Source: Natronoflexus pectinivorans (lineage in GTDB: Bacteria > Bacteroidota > Bacteroidia > Bacteroidales > Marinilabiliaceae). From it: a DNA stretch of 64,000 bases. A program made the position numbers and the translations under genes. This document shows positions 1 through 9,760 of this stretch, piece by piece (positions within the stretch are counted from its first letter, which is position 1; the number at the start of each line of letters is the position of its first letter). Where the stretch lies: the NCBI RefSeq assembly GCF_004345615.1, contig NZ_SLWK01000010.1:93851-157850 (forward strand). Direction: 5' to 3'. Below the pieces are notes generated by a model. It saw nothing but the letters and a program-made list of their open reading frames with translations, did no database searches and was not told the origin of the DNA.

Positions 1-75
1 AAATATTAACCATTTCACCAAACAAAATGAATAGCAGTTTGAAATCAACCACCTGAATGGATCAAAATACCATTT

Positions 76-2148
76 TTAATTTTCAATTTCATCCTCTGTT
101 GAAAAAGAAGGCGCCGGCAGCATATCACCATTAAACAGCGATGCTTTGGCTCCATTTCTATATCCATACCTTACATTTACAGGCTCACTCACCTGTGACG
201 ACTCAACAACCAACAGATTGTTTTTAATGGCAACAGTAGCCGGATAAAAAACACCATCAACACCCGAAACCTCAAACTGACCACAATTCTCCTCAGATAG
301 GAACAAGCCATTTTCAGCATGGCTGAGTTCCAGTTCAATTTTTCCGTTCACAACGGAAAAATTAGCAGGTTCGGGTCCGGTTAACGGTATATTTTTTCCA
401 TAATTCTTAACTAAAGCCCATCGTGCCAACCGTTCACCTACATCCTTTTTATTACCTGGATGGATAGATTCCAAATCACCAATATCCAATGTTGAAATCA
501 TCCCGGTATGAGGAATAAATTGCATACGTCTCTGAGCTTCTCGCAAGTTGGCTGATGCGACGCCATCAACATCATTATAATGCCATGGAGCCAACTGCAC
601 ATAATAGAAGGAAAGCTCATCATTTTTAAAATGATTTCTCCAATCAGTTATCAACATGGATTTTAAACGCATATACTGATTCGCCCTTCCTACGTTGGTT
701 TCTCCCTGATACCAAATAACTCCTTTTAAACCATAGGGAACCAGCGGTGCAATCATGGCATTATATAAAACAGTGGGGGTATGAGAATTTAAAACCAAGG
801 TTCTCTCCGGACGATTTGCTAATACATCTTTCGCAGGATCAAAAAGATACAGACTCAGACCCTGAATCTCCCCTACCAGTTTATAATTCCACTCCCCTGC
901 CAGACTTATGGCCCTCTCAATCTCTCCTTCAGGGAAGAGTTTCAACTGCTCCTCTTTTCCGTAGATTCCGCCGCCGCCCTGTGTATCAATAACGCGCACA
1001 GCAATGAGAAAATCCCGATCGGTGACATATTCAGATGGAACATTATAAATGCGTTCAACCTGATACAGACCATCTTCTTCCATTCCTCCTACCCTGTTTC
1101 CATTAACCCAGGTAACATCCCGATCGTCAATTGGCCCCAGGCTTAGTACCAGATTTTTTCCTATCCACGATTCAGGAATCTCAATCTTCTTTCTAAACCA
1201 GATGACTCCGTCAAAATCTCCGATCTCCGTATCTTCAATCAAAGCAGGCAAATTTATGGCAGACCAATCACTCAAATCGGTATCAGGAGATGATCCATAA
1301 TCATCATATAAATCAATACCTACTAATGGATCCAAATTGCCGGTCATCGCAATACTTTTCTCAGGGAAACCTTGCAACCACATGTTATACTCCTGTTCCT
1401 CCTCTTTTGCCTGCTGCAACATTTCCACACGTTCAGTAAAGTCTCTGTCAACGCGCAATGTTTTACCACTTATCCATGATTCAGCAGGCGTACCTCCCCA
1501 ACTGCTGTGTATGATTCCTACCGGCACTCCTGTTTCGGCATGAACTTTTCGTGCAAAAAAGTAAGCCGTGGCACTGAACCCACCAGCCGTTTCGGGCGAG
1601 GAGACCATCCACTCACCTTCAACATCATTTAATATGGTTGAACTCACATTTCTTGCCACCGTAAACATTCTGATTCCTGGATAATCAGATGTGGCAATTG
1701 CCTCATCAGATCCATAGATTGGCTCCAGTGGAGGCCAGCCTCGCAAAGGCATCTCCATATTTGATTGTCCGGAAGCCAACCAAACCTCTCCCAACAACAC
1801 GTTTTCAATACGTATTTTCGTTTCTCCGGCCTCAACATCAATAAAATAAGGACCTCCCGCTTCGACTGTAGGCAATTCAACCATCCATTTACCATCCTCT
1901 CCCGCCTTGGCCTTTGAGACAGCTCCCCATTGAGAGCTAACAGTAATTTCAGTTCCACTTTTTGCGTATCCCCAAATGGCAGCATCAATATTTTGCTGCA
2001 GCACCATGTTGTTAGAAAAAACAGACGGAAGTTTCAGTTCTGAATCGGTTTTGCAAGAATACATAACAAACAATGAAAAAATCAGGACAAAAGTCCGACG
2101 AAGTAATCTGAAATGATTCATTCGATTTTTTAATGATATTTTTCTCAT
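76..2148 (-). CDS. Sialate O-acetylesterase-family lipoprotein
   Basis: This is an SGNH-type esterase of the sialate O-acetylesterase family, expected to deacetylate sialic acids or other acetylated glycans outside the cytoplasm. A basic N-terminus, hydrophobic segment and lipobox ending at Cys32 indicate a lipoprotein. GQSN at residues 127-130 carries the catalytic Ser129, and a DIGDLESIHPG stretch near the C-terminus supplies the Asp/His motif. The middle (about 270-410) looks like a beta-sandwich insert, usual for 650-700-residue members. An internal ATG at 2121 would give a more typical signal peptide, so the start is uncertain. It is divergent from the gene at 2416. The substrate is inferred from the family only. 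Confidence 0.85.
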   Translation of the reverse strand: MRKISLKNRMNHFRLLRRTFVLIFSLFVMYSCKTDSELKLPSVFSNNMVLQQNIDAAIWGYAKSGTEITVSSQWGAVSKAKAGEDGKWMVELPTVEAGGPYFIDVEAGETKIRIENVLLGEVWLASGQSNMEMPLRGWPPLEPIYGSDEAIATSDYPGIRMFTVARNVSSTILNDVEGEWMVSSPETAGGFSATAYFFARKVHAETGVPVGIIHSSWGGTPAESWISGKTLRVDRDFTERVEMLQQAKEEEQEYNMWLQGFPEKSIAMTGNLDPLVGIDLYDDYGSSPDTDLSDWSAINLPALIEDTEIGDFDGVIWFRKKIEIPESWIGKNLVLSLGPIDDRDVTWVNGNRVGGMEEDGLYQVERIYNVPSEYVTDRDFLIAVRVIDTQGGGGIYGKEEQLKLFPEGEIERAISLAGEWNYKLVGEIQGLSLYLFDPAKDVLANRPERTLVLNSHTPTVLYNAMIAPLVPYGLKGVIWYQGETNVGRANQYMRLKSMLITDWRNHFKNDELSFYYVQLAPWHYNDVDGVASANLREAQRRMQFIPHTGMISTLDIGDLESIHPGNKKDVGERLARWALVKNYGKNIPLTGPEPANFSVVNGKIELELSHAENGLFLSEENCGQFEVSGVDGVFYPATVAIKNNLLVVESSQVSEPVNVRYGYRNGAKASLFNGDMLPAPSFSTEDEIEN

Positions 2149-2232
2149 GAGGTGTAGTTAATTAATAATGCAGGTTAAATACAAAAAATATGATTATCAA
2201 TCATGAAATGCGGTCACAGTTTTTCAATTCTC

Positions 2233-2260
2233 ATATTTAACCACTTTCGTGGTTAAATAT
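2233..2260. promoter_or_regulatory. Perfect 12-bp inverted repeat in divergent promoter region
   Basis: Two perfect 12-base arms (ATATTTAACCAC and its complement) are separated by TTTC. The element lies between the divergent genes starting at 2148 and 2416. It has no U-rich tail and no gene ends into it, so an operator is more likely than a terminator. No cognate regulator is visible nearby. Confidence 0.4.
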
Positions 2261-2415
2261 TCGCAACATCACAAAGAATCAAAATCTATCCCAATTCATG
2301 TGTTTCATCAACCAGATAAAGCCATTCGTAAACTTTCGACAAGAATTAGTTGTTTTGTAGAAACAATATTTTGTAAATTTAAGCATCAATTCTAATAAAA
2401 CAACCTAATTCCTTT

Positions 2416-4014
2416 ATGATACGAAAAATTATAGTCATCATCCTGCTTCTTTCAGCAGGCTATATTCAATTAGACGGACAAAGCCGTACCATACGCCAGG
2501 CACGCAACCATATTGATGCGGAACGTTATCTCGACGCCATTGAACTGCTTCAGCCTCTTTTTAGAGGCGAAAGTGTACCAGACGAGGTATACCTGGTGGC
2601 AGGCATAGCCTATTTAAATGTCCCCGGAGGAGCCGAAACCGCCATGGAATTGCTTACAACTGCTAAACAGAATTCTCCATTCGAGCGCAGGTCTTCGCAG
2701 CAAGCCATTGAGTCAAGATTTTATCTCGGCCAGGCTTATCACTTGCTGTATCGGTTTGATGATGCTATAAAGATTTATGATTATTTGCTTGAAAACGTCC
2801 GTTCCTCACAAAGTGAAATCATTGATGCCATAAATAGGGAACGAAATTATAGTATAAACGCCATCGAGTTGATCAAAAATCCTGTAAATTTTGACATAAC
2901 CACACTTGGTCGTGCCATCAACACACCTTTTGACGAACACAGTCCGGTGGTATCGCTTGATGAATCTTCTATTTTTTTCACTTCTAACCGTCCCCAACAG
3001 GATATGGAAGATCAGGATGGCAGATATTTTGAAGGAATTTACGTCTCCTATTGGAGAAATGGAGCCTGGACATCTGCTGAAAGACTCGAATTACCCGGCC
3101 TCTATTTTGGAAACAGAGCCACGGCAAGTTTAAGTGCCGACGGACAAACACTGATCTTTTTCCAAAACGACGGAATGATTGGAAATCTCTACCAAACCAG
3201 GTTTCGTTTTGGAGAGTGGGGAGAACCAGAACCATTCCCTTTACCCATAAACAGTCAGTTTAATGAGACACATGCCAGTTTATCCCCCGATGGAAACACC
3301 ATCTATTTTGTAAGCGACCGCCCCGGAGGCTTTGGTGGAAAAGACATATACATATCACACCGTTTGCCTGATGGAAACTGGGGCGAACCAATTAATGCAG
3401 GACCAAACGTCAACACTCCCTATGATGAAGAGAGTCCCCATATTCATGCTGATGGCCAAACACTCTATTTCTCATCAGAAGGACATAATTCCATGGGAGG
3501 GTTTGATATTTTCCGAAGCACGTTAAATGAAAAAGGGGAATGGGGCAAAGCTGAAAACCTTGGGTATCCAATCAACACACCTGACGACGATCTGTTCTAC
3601 ATCCCAACTCCGGACGGACAGAGAGTCTATTACTCTTCACGTCAACCCGATGGAATGGGTGCTACCGATATTTACCTGATATCCTTTCCGGCTGACGATG
3701 AAAGATCCTTGGCAGTTTTGGCAAGCCACATCTTCACATCCGGAGACAAACCGGCAATAGATTGTATTGTTAGAATCTATGATGTGGAAACGAATATGAT
3801 ACAAGGTGTTTACAGGCCAAATTCGCTATCGGGAAAATTTGTTGCAGTGCTGCCGGCGGGCAGAAGATACAGACTGGAGATAGCACTTGAAGGATTTAAA
3901 ACCCATATGAACGAAGTAAACATCCCGTTACGGGATGTTTACGGAACACGGAATCGCGCATTCTATGTTCAACCCATCACGTTGCAAAAATCATCTGAAG
4001 CATCCAAAGAATGA
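2416..4014 (+). CDS. Secreted TPR / PD40 beta-propeller protein
   Basis: A 532-residue exported protein. The signal peptide (about residues 1-21) is followed by helical TPR-like repeats to about 155. A WD40-like PD40 (TolB-type) propeller spans roughly 160-440, shown by repeated blocks such as SPDGNTIYFVSDRPGG and TPDGQRVYYSSRQPDG. A final beta-sandwich of carboxypeptidase-regulatory type runs about 450-520. In Bacteroidota such proteins often end in an OmpA peptidoglycan-binding domain and belong to envelope or gliding/T9SS (PorE-like) systems. Here the OmpA domain is absent, so the role is open. The stop overlaps the next start as ATGA, suggesting coupling. Confidence 0.75.
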   Translation: MIRKIIVIILLLSAGYIQLDGQSRTIRQARNHIDAERYLDAIELLQPLFRGESVPDEVYLVAGIAYLNVPGGAETAMELLTTAKQNSPFERRSSQQAIESRFYLGQAYHLLYRFDDAIKIYDYLLENVRSSQSEIIDAINRERNYSINAIELIKNPVNFDITTLGRAINTPFDEHSPVVSLDESSIFFTSNRPQQDMEDQDGRYFEGIYVSYWRNGAWTSAERLELPGLYFGNRATASLSADGQTLIFFQNDGMIGNLYQTRFRFGEWGEPEPFPLPINSQFNETHASLSPDGNTIYFVSDRPGGFGGKDIYISHRLPDGNWGEPINAGPNVNTPYDEESPHIHADGQTLYFSSEGHNSMGGFDIFRSTLNEKGEWGKAENLGYPINTPDDDLFYIPTPDGQRVYYSSRQPDGMGATDIYLISFPADDERSLAVLASHIFTSGDKPAIDCIVRIYDVETNMIQGVYRPNSLSGKFVAVLPAGRRYRLEIALEGFKTHMNEVNIPLRDVYGTRNRAFYVQPITLQKSSEASKE

Positions 4015-4538
4015 TTAAAAACGAGGAGTTGATTTTACGAGCAATAGAACCCGAAGACATTGATATTCTCTATCAGTGGGAAAACAACATGGAAATATGG
4101 CAGGCAGGGAATACTCTTGTCCCTTTTAGTAAATATCAATTAAAAAAATACATTGAATCCAGTTCTTTGGATCTTTACCAGACCAAGCAGCTCAGATTGA
4201 TGATTGATTTGGCTGAACAAAATAGATCAACCATTGGAATGATCGACCTCTTTGATTTCGACCCCTATCATAACCGGGCGGGGGTTGGGATTATGATTCA
4301 TCAAGCGTACAGAGGAAAAGGTTATGCTTCAAATGGCTTGAAACTGTTTACTGATTATTGCTTTAATCATTTGGGAATACATCAGTTATACTGTAACATT
4401 GCCGTTACCAACCAACCCAGTATCGAACTTTTTACAAAAAACGGGTTTCAAAAAATCGGCATTAAAAAGGCGTGGATTAAAACCATGAAAGGCTGGGAAG
4501 ACGAGGCGATGTTTCAGTTAATTAATGATAAAAAATAA
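4011..4538 (+). CDS. GNAT family N-acetyltransferase (RimJ/RimL-like)
   Basis: A 175-residue acetyl-CoA-dependent N-acetyltransferase. The acyl-CoA-binding loop is visible in IMIHQAYRGKGYASNGL (about 96-112). The C-terminal NQPSIELFTKNGFQKIG block is characteristic of the RimJ/RimL/SpeG-type subgroup. The acceptor could be a protein N-terminus, a polyamine or a small molecule and cannot be told from sequence. The start overlaps the stop of the PD40 protein gene by four bases, so the two are probably co-translated. Confidence 0.8.
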   Translation: MIKNEELILRAIEPEDIDILYQWENNMEIWQAGNTLVPFSKYQLKKYIESSSLDLYQTKQLRLMIDLAEQNRSTIGMIDLFDFDPYHNRAGVGIMIHQAYRGKGYASNGLKLFTDYCFNHLGIHQLYCNIAVTNQPSIELFTKNGFQKIGIKKAWIKTMKGWEDEAMFQLINDKK

Positions 4539-4994
4539 TCATACATTTTCAACTTCGGCAATTGGAGGCAAAGCATCAAGCACTTCAGCTTTACCGCTTT
4601 CCCGGTCGATTTTTATGCAGTAATGATTTAACCCATTGGTGATAACCAGATAAGAAACACCCAGGCGAATGTTATATCGTGCCGCTTGCGCCAATGTATC
4701 ATTGGTTAATGGCACCGTAGGTGATTTGCATTCAACAATCATCACCGGAGTTCGCTTTTTGTTGTAAACAACAACGTCAGCACGTTGTTTTAACTCATTT
4801 ACCACCACCAACTTTTCCACAGCCATTAACGAAGCGCTATACTCCAGGCTTAATAAATAGTGAACAAAATGTTGCCGCACCCACTCCTCAGGTGTCAAAA
4901 CCACATATTTTTTGCGAATGATATCGAAAATCCGTTGACGATTACCATCGGCAGTAATTTTGGCCTCAATGGGTGGTAGATTTAATTTTTGCAT
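4539..4994 (-). CDS. Standalone HsdR-N-like PD-(D/E)XK protein
   Basis: A 151-residue protein resembling the N-terminal domain of type I restriction HsdR subunits. The nuclease-fold motif is visible as RADVVVYNKKRTPVMIVECK, with Asp and the E-x-K pair spaced as in PD-(D/E)XK enzymes. There is no helicase domain and no hsdM/hsdS neighbour, so it is not a restriction system on its own. Short standalone copies are frequent in Bacteroidota and uncharacterised. Its stop lies directly against the end of the convergent acetyltransferase gene. Confidence 0.75.
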   Translation of the reverse strand: MQKLNLPPIEAKITADGNRQRIFDIIRKKYVVLTPEEWVRQHFVHYLLSLEYSASLMAVEKLVVVNELKQRADVVVYNKKRTPVMIVECKSPTVPLTNDTLAQAARYNIRLGVSYLVITNGLNHYCIKIDRESGKAEVLDALPPIAEVENV

Positions 4995-5100
4995 GTTTCA
5001 AATTTCCTCAAAATTACAATAAAATCAGCAAAATCATTTATCTTAGTGTGCTCACAAAATGGGAATATTGAAAATGAGGTTTTGAAAAAAACGATAAAAA

Positions 5101-5877
5101 ATGAGAACAAAAAAAGAGATTGTTGACAATTGGCTTCCACGTTACACCGGAAGACCTCTTGATCAGTTTACCGACTATATTTTGCTGACAAACTTCTCCA
5201 ATTACGTGGAACGTTTTTCTAAATGGTACAACGTACCAATTATGGGAGAAGGACATAATATGCCAAATGCCAGTGCCAATGGCATTACCATCATAAATTT
5301 TGGTATGGGAAGTCCCAACGCTGCAACCATCATGGATCTGTTGAGCGCCATTGATCCCAAAGCAGTACTTTTTCTGGGAAAATGCGGTGGACTTAAAAAT
5401 ATAAACAAATTGGGAGATCTGATTCTACCCATCGCTGCCATACGCAGCGATGGAACATCTGATGATTACCTGCCGCCAGAAGTTCCGGCACTCCCTGCAT
5501 TTAGTTTGCAAAGAGCCGTTTCATCAGCCATTCGCGATAAAGGACGCGACTACTTTACCGGCACAGTTTTTACCACCAACAAAAGAGTGTGGGAATACGA
5601 TCAGCGATTTAAAAAATATCTCACCAAAACTCGTGCTTTAGCCATTGATATGGAAACTGCCACCATTTTCACAGTAGGATTTGCAAACTCCATCCCTTCC
5701 GGAGCCTTATTGCTGGTATCTGATCAGCCGATGATCTCAACAGGAATTAAAACCGCTGAAAGCGACCAAATGGTAACGCGCGATTTTGTAGACGACCACA
5801 TAAAAATTGGAGTTGAGGCACTTCAGGAAATCATCAATAACGGGAGATCGGTAAAACATCTGAAGTTTGACAGTTAA
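5101..5877 (+). CDS. amn: AMP nucleosidase
   Basis: Hydrolyses AMP to adenine and ribose 5-phosphate in the cytoplasm. The 258-residue length and sequence match the short Bacteroidota form of the nucleoside phosphorylase/AMP nucleosidase fold. The start NWLPRYTGRPLDQFTDYILL, the phosphate-loop region INFGMGSPNAATIMDLLSAI, GKCGGLKN and the active-site stretch AIDMETATIF (near 181-190) are all present. It is followed after 27 bp by holA and may be co-transcribed with it. Family assignment is strong. Confidence 0.9.
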   Translation: MRTKKEIVDNWLPRYTGRPLDQFTDYILLTNFSNYVERFSKWYNVPIMGEGHNMPNASANGITIINFGMGSPNAATIMDLLSAIDPKAVLFLGKCGGLKNINKLGDLILPIAAIRSDGTSDDYLPPEVPALPAFSLQRAVSSAIRDKGRDYFTGTVFTTNKRVWEYDQRFKKYLTKTRALAIDMETATIFTVGFANSIPSGALLLVSDQPMISTGIKTAESDQMVTRDFVDDHIKIGVEALQEIINNGRSVKHLKFDS

Positions 5878-5904
5878 AACGACAGACACCGCATATAACA
5901 TCTT

Positions 5905-6912
5905 ATGAAGTTTGAAGAAATCATCAACAAAGTAAAGAACGGGGATTTTGCTCCTGTATATCTTCTGCACGGAGAAGAGCCTTTCTTTATCGATAAAATA
6001 TCAGAAACCATACAGAAACATGCATTAAAAGAGGAAGAAAAAGCTTTTAATGAGACCGTTGTTTACGGCAAAGACACCGATGTTGTAAACCTCATTCACA
6101 CTGCCAGGCGGTTTCCCATGGGAGCACCCCGCCAGGTCATCATCGTGCGCGAAGCTCAAAATCTGGATAAAATTGACACGCTGGAAAGTTATGTCAAAGC
6201 GCCTTTAAACTCCACAGTACTGGTTCTTAATTACAAATACAAAAAGCTTGACGGCCGATCAAAACTCTCAGCAGCTTTAAAAAAGAGTAAGTCTTTAGTG
6301 GTTTTTGAATCGGTTAAATTGTACGACAACCAGATGGGGCAATGGGTGAACAGCTATCTGAAAGAAAGAGGATTAACCATTGAACCAAAAGCATCGGCGA
6401 TGCTTATTGAGTTTTTGGGACTGGAACTGGAAAAGGTTGTTCTTGCTGTTGATAAACTCATTGTGGCCATGGGACCGGGAAATACCCACATCACTTCCGA
6501 CCATGTGGCCAAAAACATTGGCATCAGTAAAGAGTACAATCCTTTTGAACTTCAGAAAGCAATAATAGCAAAAGATGTATCAAAAGCCAACCGGATTATT
6601 AAGGCCTTTGGAGCCAATCCAAAGGATTACCCGGTACCGGCCATTACCGCTATCCTTTTCAACTATTTTCAAAAGTTGCTGGCCTACCATTACCTGAAAG
6701 ACAAAAACAGACAAGTGGTGGCTTCGGAGTTAAAGATTAATCCGTTTTTCGTAACCGATTACCAAAACGGAGCGAGAAATTACTCCGGTGTAAAAGTGGC
6801 ACAAATCATATCCGTTTTAAGGGAGTATGACATGAAATCGAAAGGATTTGGAAACACCAGTACCTCGCATGAGGATTTGCTAAAAGAAATGATTTATAAA
6901 ATTTTACATTAA
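5905..6912 (+). CDS. holA: DNA polymerase III delta subunit
   Basis: The delta subunit of the clamp loader, which opens the sliding clamp during DNA replication. At 335 residues it has the normal length. The N-terminus PVYLLHGEEPFFIDKISE is the family signature, and GISKEYNPFELQKAI lies before the C-terminal collar domain. Its TAA overlaps the ATG of the rhomboid gene by one base (TAATG), so the two are likely coupled. Confidence 0.92.
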   Translation: MKFEEIINKVKNGDFAPVYLLHGEEPFFIDKISETIQKHALKEEEKAFNETVVYGKDTDVVNLIHTARRFPMGAPRQVIIVREAQNLDKIDTLESYVKAPLNSTVLVLNYKYKKLDGRSKLSAALKKSKSLVVFESVKLYDNQMGQWVNSYLKERGLTIEPKASAMLIEFLGLELEKVVLAVDKLIVAMGPGNTHITSDHVAKNIGISKEYNPFELQKAIIAKDVSKANRIIKAFGANPKDYPVPAITAILFNYFQKLLAYHYLKDKNRQVVASELKINPFFVTDYQNGARNYSGVKVAQIISVLREYDMKSKGFGNTSTSHEDLLKEMIYKILH

Positions 6913-7529
6913 TGCTTTCAGTACATATTATTCTCATCATAGCCATTTGCGTTGTAAGTTTTCTGGCCTTTAACAGGCCGGAATTAATGTCGCGTTTTCA
7001 GTTTAATGCATGGAGCATTGTTCACCGAAAGCAATATTTGAGGTTGTTTTCACACGGGTTTTTGCATGGCGACTGGATTCACCTTTTCATAAATATGTTT
7101 GTCCTCTGGTCGTTTGGCACAGCGGTTTTATTCTACTTTGAACATTATCTGCCGGGAATGACTGTAATCCGGTTCTTGATTCTGTTTTTCTCTGCGCTGG
7201 CGTTTTCCAGTTTTTACTCGCTCATAAAACATAAGGACAATCCCCAATATAACGCTGTAGGGGCTTCGGGGGCTGTATCGGCGGTGGTTTTCGTCTCCAT
7301 TTTTTTCGACCCTTACAATCCGGTTTATCTGTTTGGGTTCATCAGAATTCCGGGAATTATTTTTGGTGCATTGTACCTTTGGTATTCTGCGCACATGGCA
7401 AGAAAACAGGTTGACAACATAGGGCATGATGCTCATTTTTGGGGAGCCGTTTATGGTTTTATTTTCCCGCTGTTTTACGAACCAAAATTGTTTCTACATT
7501 TTATTGAACGACTGACCTCTTTTATGTAA
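6912..7529 (+). CDS. Rhomboid family intramembrane serine protease
   Basis: A polytopic membrane protein with about six hydrophobic segments. The motifs needed for catalysis are visible: HLFINMFVLW (oxyanion His and Asn, around 57-66), GASG with nucleophile Ser119, and NIGHDAHFWGA carrying the partner His175. At 205 residues it is a minimal rhomboid without extra domains. It lies between holA (one-base overlap) and the aminotransferase (8-bp gap), in an apparent operon of unrelated functions. Substrates are unknown. Confidence 0.88.
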   Translation: MLSVHIILIIAICVVSFLAFNRPELMSRFQFNAWSIVHRKQYLRLFSHGFLHGDWIHLFINMFVLWSFGTAVLFYFEHYLPGMTVIRFLILFFSALAFSSFYSLIKHKDNPQYNAVGASGAVSAVVFVSIFFDPYNPVYLFGFIRIPGIIFGALYLWYSAHMARKQVDNIGHDAHFWGAVYGFIFPLFYEPKLFLHFIERLTSFM

Positions 7530-7537
7530 TCATATAA

Positions 7538-8392
7538 ATGATAACAGAAAAAAAATATCTGGTTGTAAATGGCGTACTTCAACTTCAGGATGCGCCAATT
7601 TTTACATCGCAAAATCGAGCATTCCGTTATGGCGACGGACTTTTTGAAACCGTTCGGTTTCAAAAAGGGGAACCACTATTCTGGAGCAATCACTACAGCA
7701 GATTAATACAGGGAATGAGCGTGCTAAAATTCTCACTAAGAGGATTTCCATCATCTTCTGAACTGAAGTCATCCATCCAAAACCTGGTAGTAAAAAACAG
7801 GTTGTTTTACGACAGTCGCATACGAATTACAGTTTTCAGAAAAGATGGCGGGCTATACACGCCGCAAAACCTTACAGCATCGTGGATTATTGAGGCTGCA
7901 GACATGAAGCAAACCGGGTATCAATTCGCCGAGAAGGGGATTTTTATTGATCTGTACAGGGATTTTCCAAAACTTCCCTCCCCTGTTTCCGCTTTTAAAA
8001 CCATTGGGTGCCATGTTTATATTCTGGCAGGCATTTACAACAAAGAGAATGGGACAGACGATTCTCTCATTATCAATGGAAATGGGAAAATCATTGAGTC
8101 CATCAGTTCCAATCTTTTTTGGGTGAAAAATGGGGTGCTTTTCACGCCTTTAATATCAACGGGTTGCATAGAAGGAATTTTCAGGAAACAAGTTCTGGAT
8201 GCGGCAGAGACCAACAAAATAAAGTCCATTCAAACGACAGGAGCCACAGAGGATGAACTTCTGGATGCCGATGAACTGTTTCTCACCAATTCAATTAACG
8301 GAATAAGATGGGTTGCAGGATTCAGAGAGCGGCGTTACTATACAAGAACGGCTCTACTACTCTACAAAACCATTTCAGGGAATCTCAAATGA
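7538..8392 (+). CDS. Class IV PLP-dependent aminotransferase (PabC/IlvE-like)
   Basis: A 284-residue fold-type IV PLP enzyme. FRYGDGLFETVRF near residues 29-41 and FKTIGCHVYILAGI (with the likely PLP Lys) near 153-166 are characteristic, as is IIESISSNLFWVKNG. The family includes aminodeoxychorismate lyase, branched-chain and D-amino-acid aminotransferases. Length and motifs lean towards PabC-like members, but the substrate cannot be fixed here. It is the last gene of the apparent run 5101-8392 and converges with yqgE. Confidence 0.8.
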   Translation: MITEKKYLVVNGVLQLQDAPIFTSQNRAFRYGDGLFETVRFQKGEPLFWSNHYSRLIQGMSVLKFSLRGFPSSSELKSSIQNLVVKNRLFYDSRIRITVFRKDGGLYTPQNLTASWIIEAADMKQTGYQFAEKGIFIDLYRDFPKLPSPVSAFKTIGCHVYILAGIYNKENGTDDSLIINGNGKIIESISSNLFWVKNGVLFTPLISTGCIEGIFRKQVLDAAETNKIKSIQTTGATEDELLDADELFLTNSINGIRWVAGFRERRYYTRTALLLYKTISGNLK

Positions 8393-8986
8393 TTAGTTAA
8401 AAGCGGGATTGGAAGGAAAATTAGACCAGGTGCGGTAAACATCACCCAGATTTTCCATGGTTTCTTTCCAGATATTGGACGTATCGGGCACCATAATCTG
8501 CTTGTCATCCAGGGTGGATACAATCCATGATTTCTCTGAAATCTCATGTTCAAGTTGTCCGGGAGACCATCCTGAATAGCCGGCAAAAAACCTCACCGAC
8601 TCGTTTGTTGCCATACCCTTATTAATTAACTTTTTAATTTGTTCAAAATCGCCTCCCCAATATATGGAAGGGGTTATTTTTATGGAACCCGGTACAAGAT
8701 CTCCTAAAGTGTGAAGATAATGCAGTGTATTTGAGGAAACAGGGCCTCCTATAAACAACTCACCACTGAAATTAAACAGATCGTCAATAACCTCATCGGG
8801 ATATACATCTGTAGATTTATTGATAACAAATCCAACAGTCCCCTCCTCACTATGTTCGGTTATAAGAATAATTGAACGCGCAAAGTAAGGTCCTTGCAAA
8901 AAAGGCTCAGCAATCAGAATGCGACCTTTTTCGGGATGCAGTTTTGAATTGGTTGCCTGAAAAATATTTAAGTCTATATTCCTCAT
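8393..8986 (-). CDS. yqgE: YqgE/AlgH family protein (UPF0301)
   Basis: A member of the UPF0301 YqgE/AlgH family, whose biochemical role is not established. Family signatures are KGRILIAEPFL, VGFVINKSTD, LFIGGPVSSNTLHYLHTL and FAGYSGWSPGQLEHEI. The open frame extends to 9031, but the ATG at 8986 is preceded by GGAGAAAG at good spacing and matches the usual start (MRNIDLNIF...), giving 197 aa. It ends against the convergent aminotransferase gene. Confidence 0.85.
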   Translation of the reverse strand: MRNIDLNIFQATNSKLHPEKGRILIAEPFLQGPYFARSIILITEHSEEGTVGFVINKSTDVYPDEVIDDLFNFSGELFIGGPVSSNTLHYLHTLGDLVPGSIKITPSIYWGGDFEQIKKLINKGMATNESVRFFAGYSGWSPGQLEHEISEKSWIVSTLDDKQIMVPDTSNIWKETMENLGDVYRTWSNFPSNPAFN

Positions 8987-9514
8987 CTTTCTCCTTGCTT
9001 TTGTTATCCTTACTCTCAGTTTGAAACCCAAATATCTTCTCCTATTTGACCTTCAAGGAATCGGTTCATACATTTAAGATAGAAAAAATATATATCTATC
9101 AAAAATGTTTTAAATAATTTTAATAATTAGAGCTCCTTACATTTTAATATTCCAAAAGTTAAAGCAATAAAAACAGATGCGTAATTAAAAACCAACACTA
9201 GTAGAACTTATCAGTCATTAAAACACCAGACATGTTTGCATCTTATTACTTACAGTGATTCCCTGTATGTTAAAGATACGACACATCATAATTGTTTAAC
9301 TATTTGATATATATTTTCAATTTACAAGAGATAAATAGAAATGGCAATAACAAATTGACATTTTAACAGAATTAATTAAGAATAAGAGAGATGGGGACAA
9401 ACCATTGTTTGGATATGATCCGATCTTCCTCAATAGATTGTGTAAAATCAATGCTTAGACCCAACTTTTGGTAGTGATCCACTTAATCTCCAAACTTTTG
9501 GGATTGATTCAAAA
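8987..9514. other. Gene-free AT-rich stretch
   Basis: About 530 bases between the yqgE start and the tRNA terminator. The sequence is AT-rich, with no coding frame that looks real and no clear repeat. It should include the yqgE promoter. Confidence 0.5.
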
Positions 9515-9545
9515 AAAGCCTGATAGTTTTAACTATCAGGCTTAA
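9515..9545 (-). terminator. Rho-independent terminator of the tRNA cluster
   Basis: A 13-bp stem (AAGCCTGATAGTT with its complement) closed by a TT loop and flanked by an A/T run. It lies just after tRNA-Gly in minus-strand orientation. Confidence 0.75.
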
Positions 9546-9549
9546 ATTG

Positions 9550-9622
9550 AGCGGGAAACGGGACTCAAACCCGCGACCCTTAGCTTGGAAGGCTAATGCT
9601 CTATCAACTGAGCTATTCCCGC
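9550..9622 (-). tRNA. tRNA-Gly (TCC)
   Basis: A 73-base cloverleaf on the minus strand with acceptor GCGGGAA pairing TTCCCGC. The D arm AGCTCAGTTGATAGAGC and T arm GGTTTGAGTCC are present. The anticodon stem TTAGC/GCTAA encloses CTTCCAA, giving anticodon TCC. The discriminator is U, normal for tRNA-Gly. It is the last member of the cluster before the terminator. Confidence 0.95.
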
Positions 9623-9630
9623 ATTGTTGG

Positions 9631-9713
9631 TGGGGGGAGGAGGATTCGAACCTCCGAAGTCGTAAGACAACAGAGTTACAGTCTGCCCCAGTTGGCCACT
9701 TTGGTATCCCCCC
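9631..9713 (-). tRNA. tRNA-Tyr (GTA)
   Basis: An 83-base class II tRNA with a long variable arm. Acceptor GGGGGGA pairs with TCCCCCC. The anticodon stem CAGA/TCTG encloses CTGTAAC, giving GTA, and the T arm is GGTTCGAATCC. The bases after the discriminator read CCA (9630-9628), which may be encoded or coincidental. Confidence 0.95.
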
Positions 9714-9760
9714 AAACAATCTTTTTAATTAAAACAAAACCATTGTTTTGTTCCTTTCTG

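Noticed and set aside
4539..4994. Type I restriction system
   Set aside because: Only an HsdR-N-like domain is present; no helicase, methylase or specificity gene nearby.
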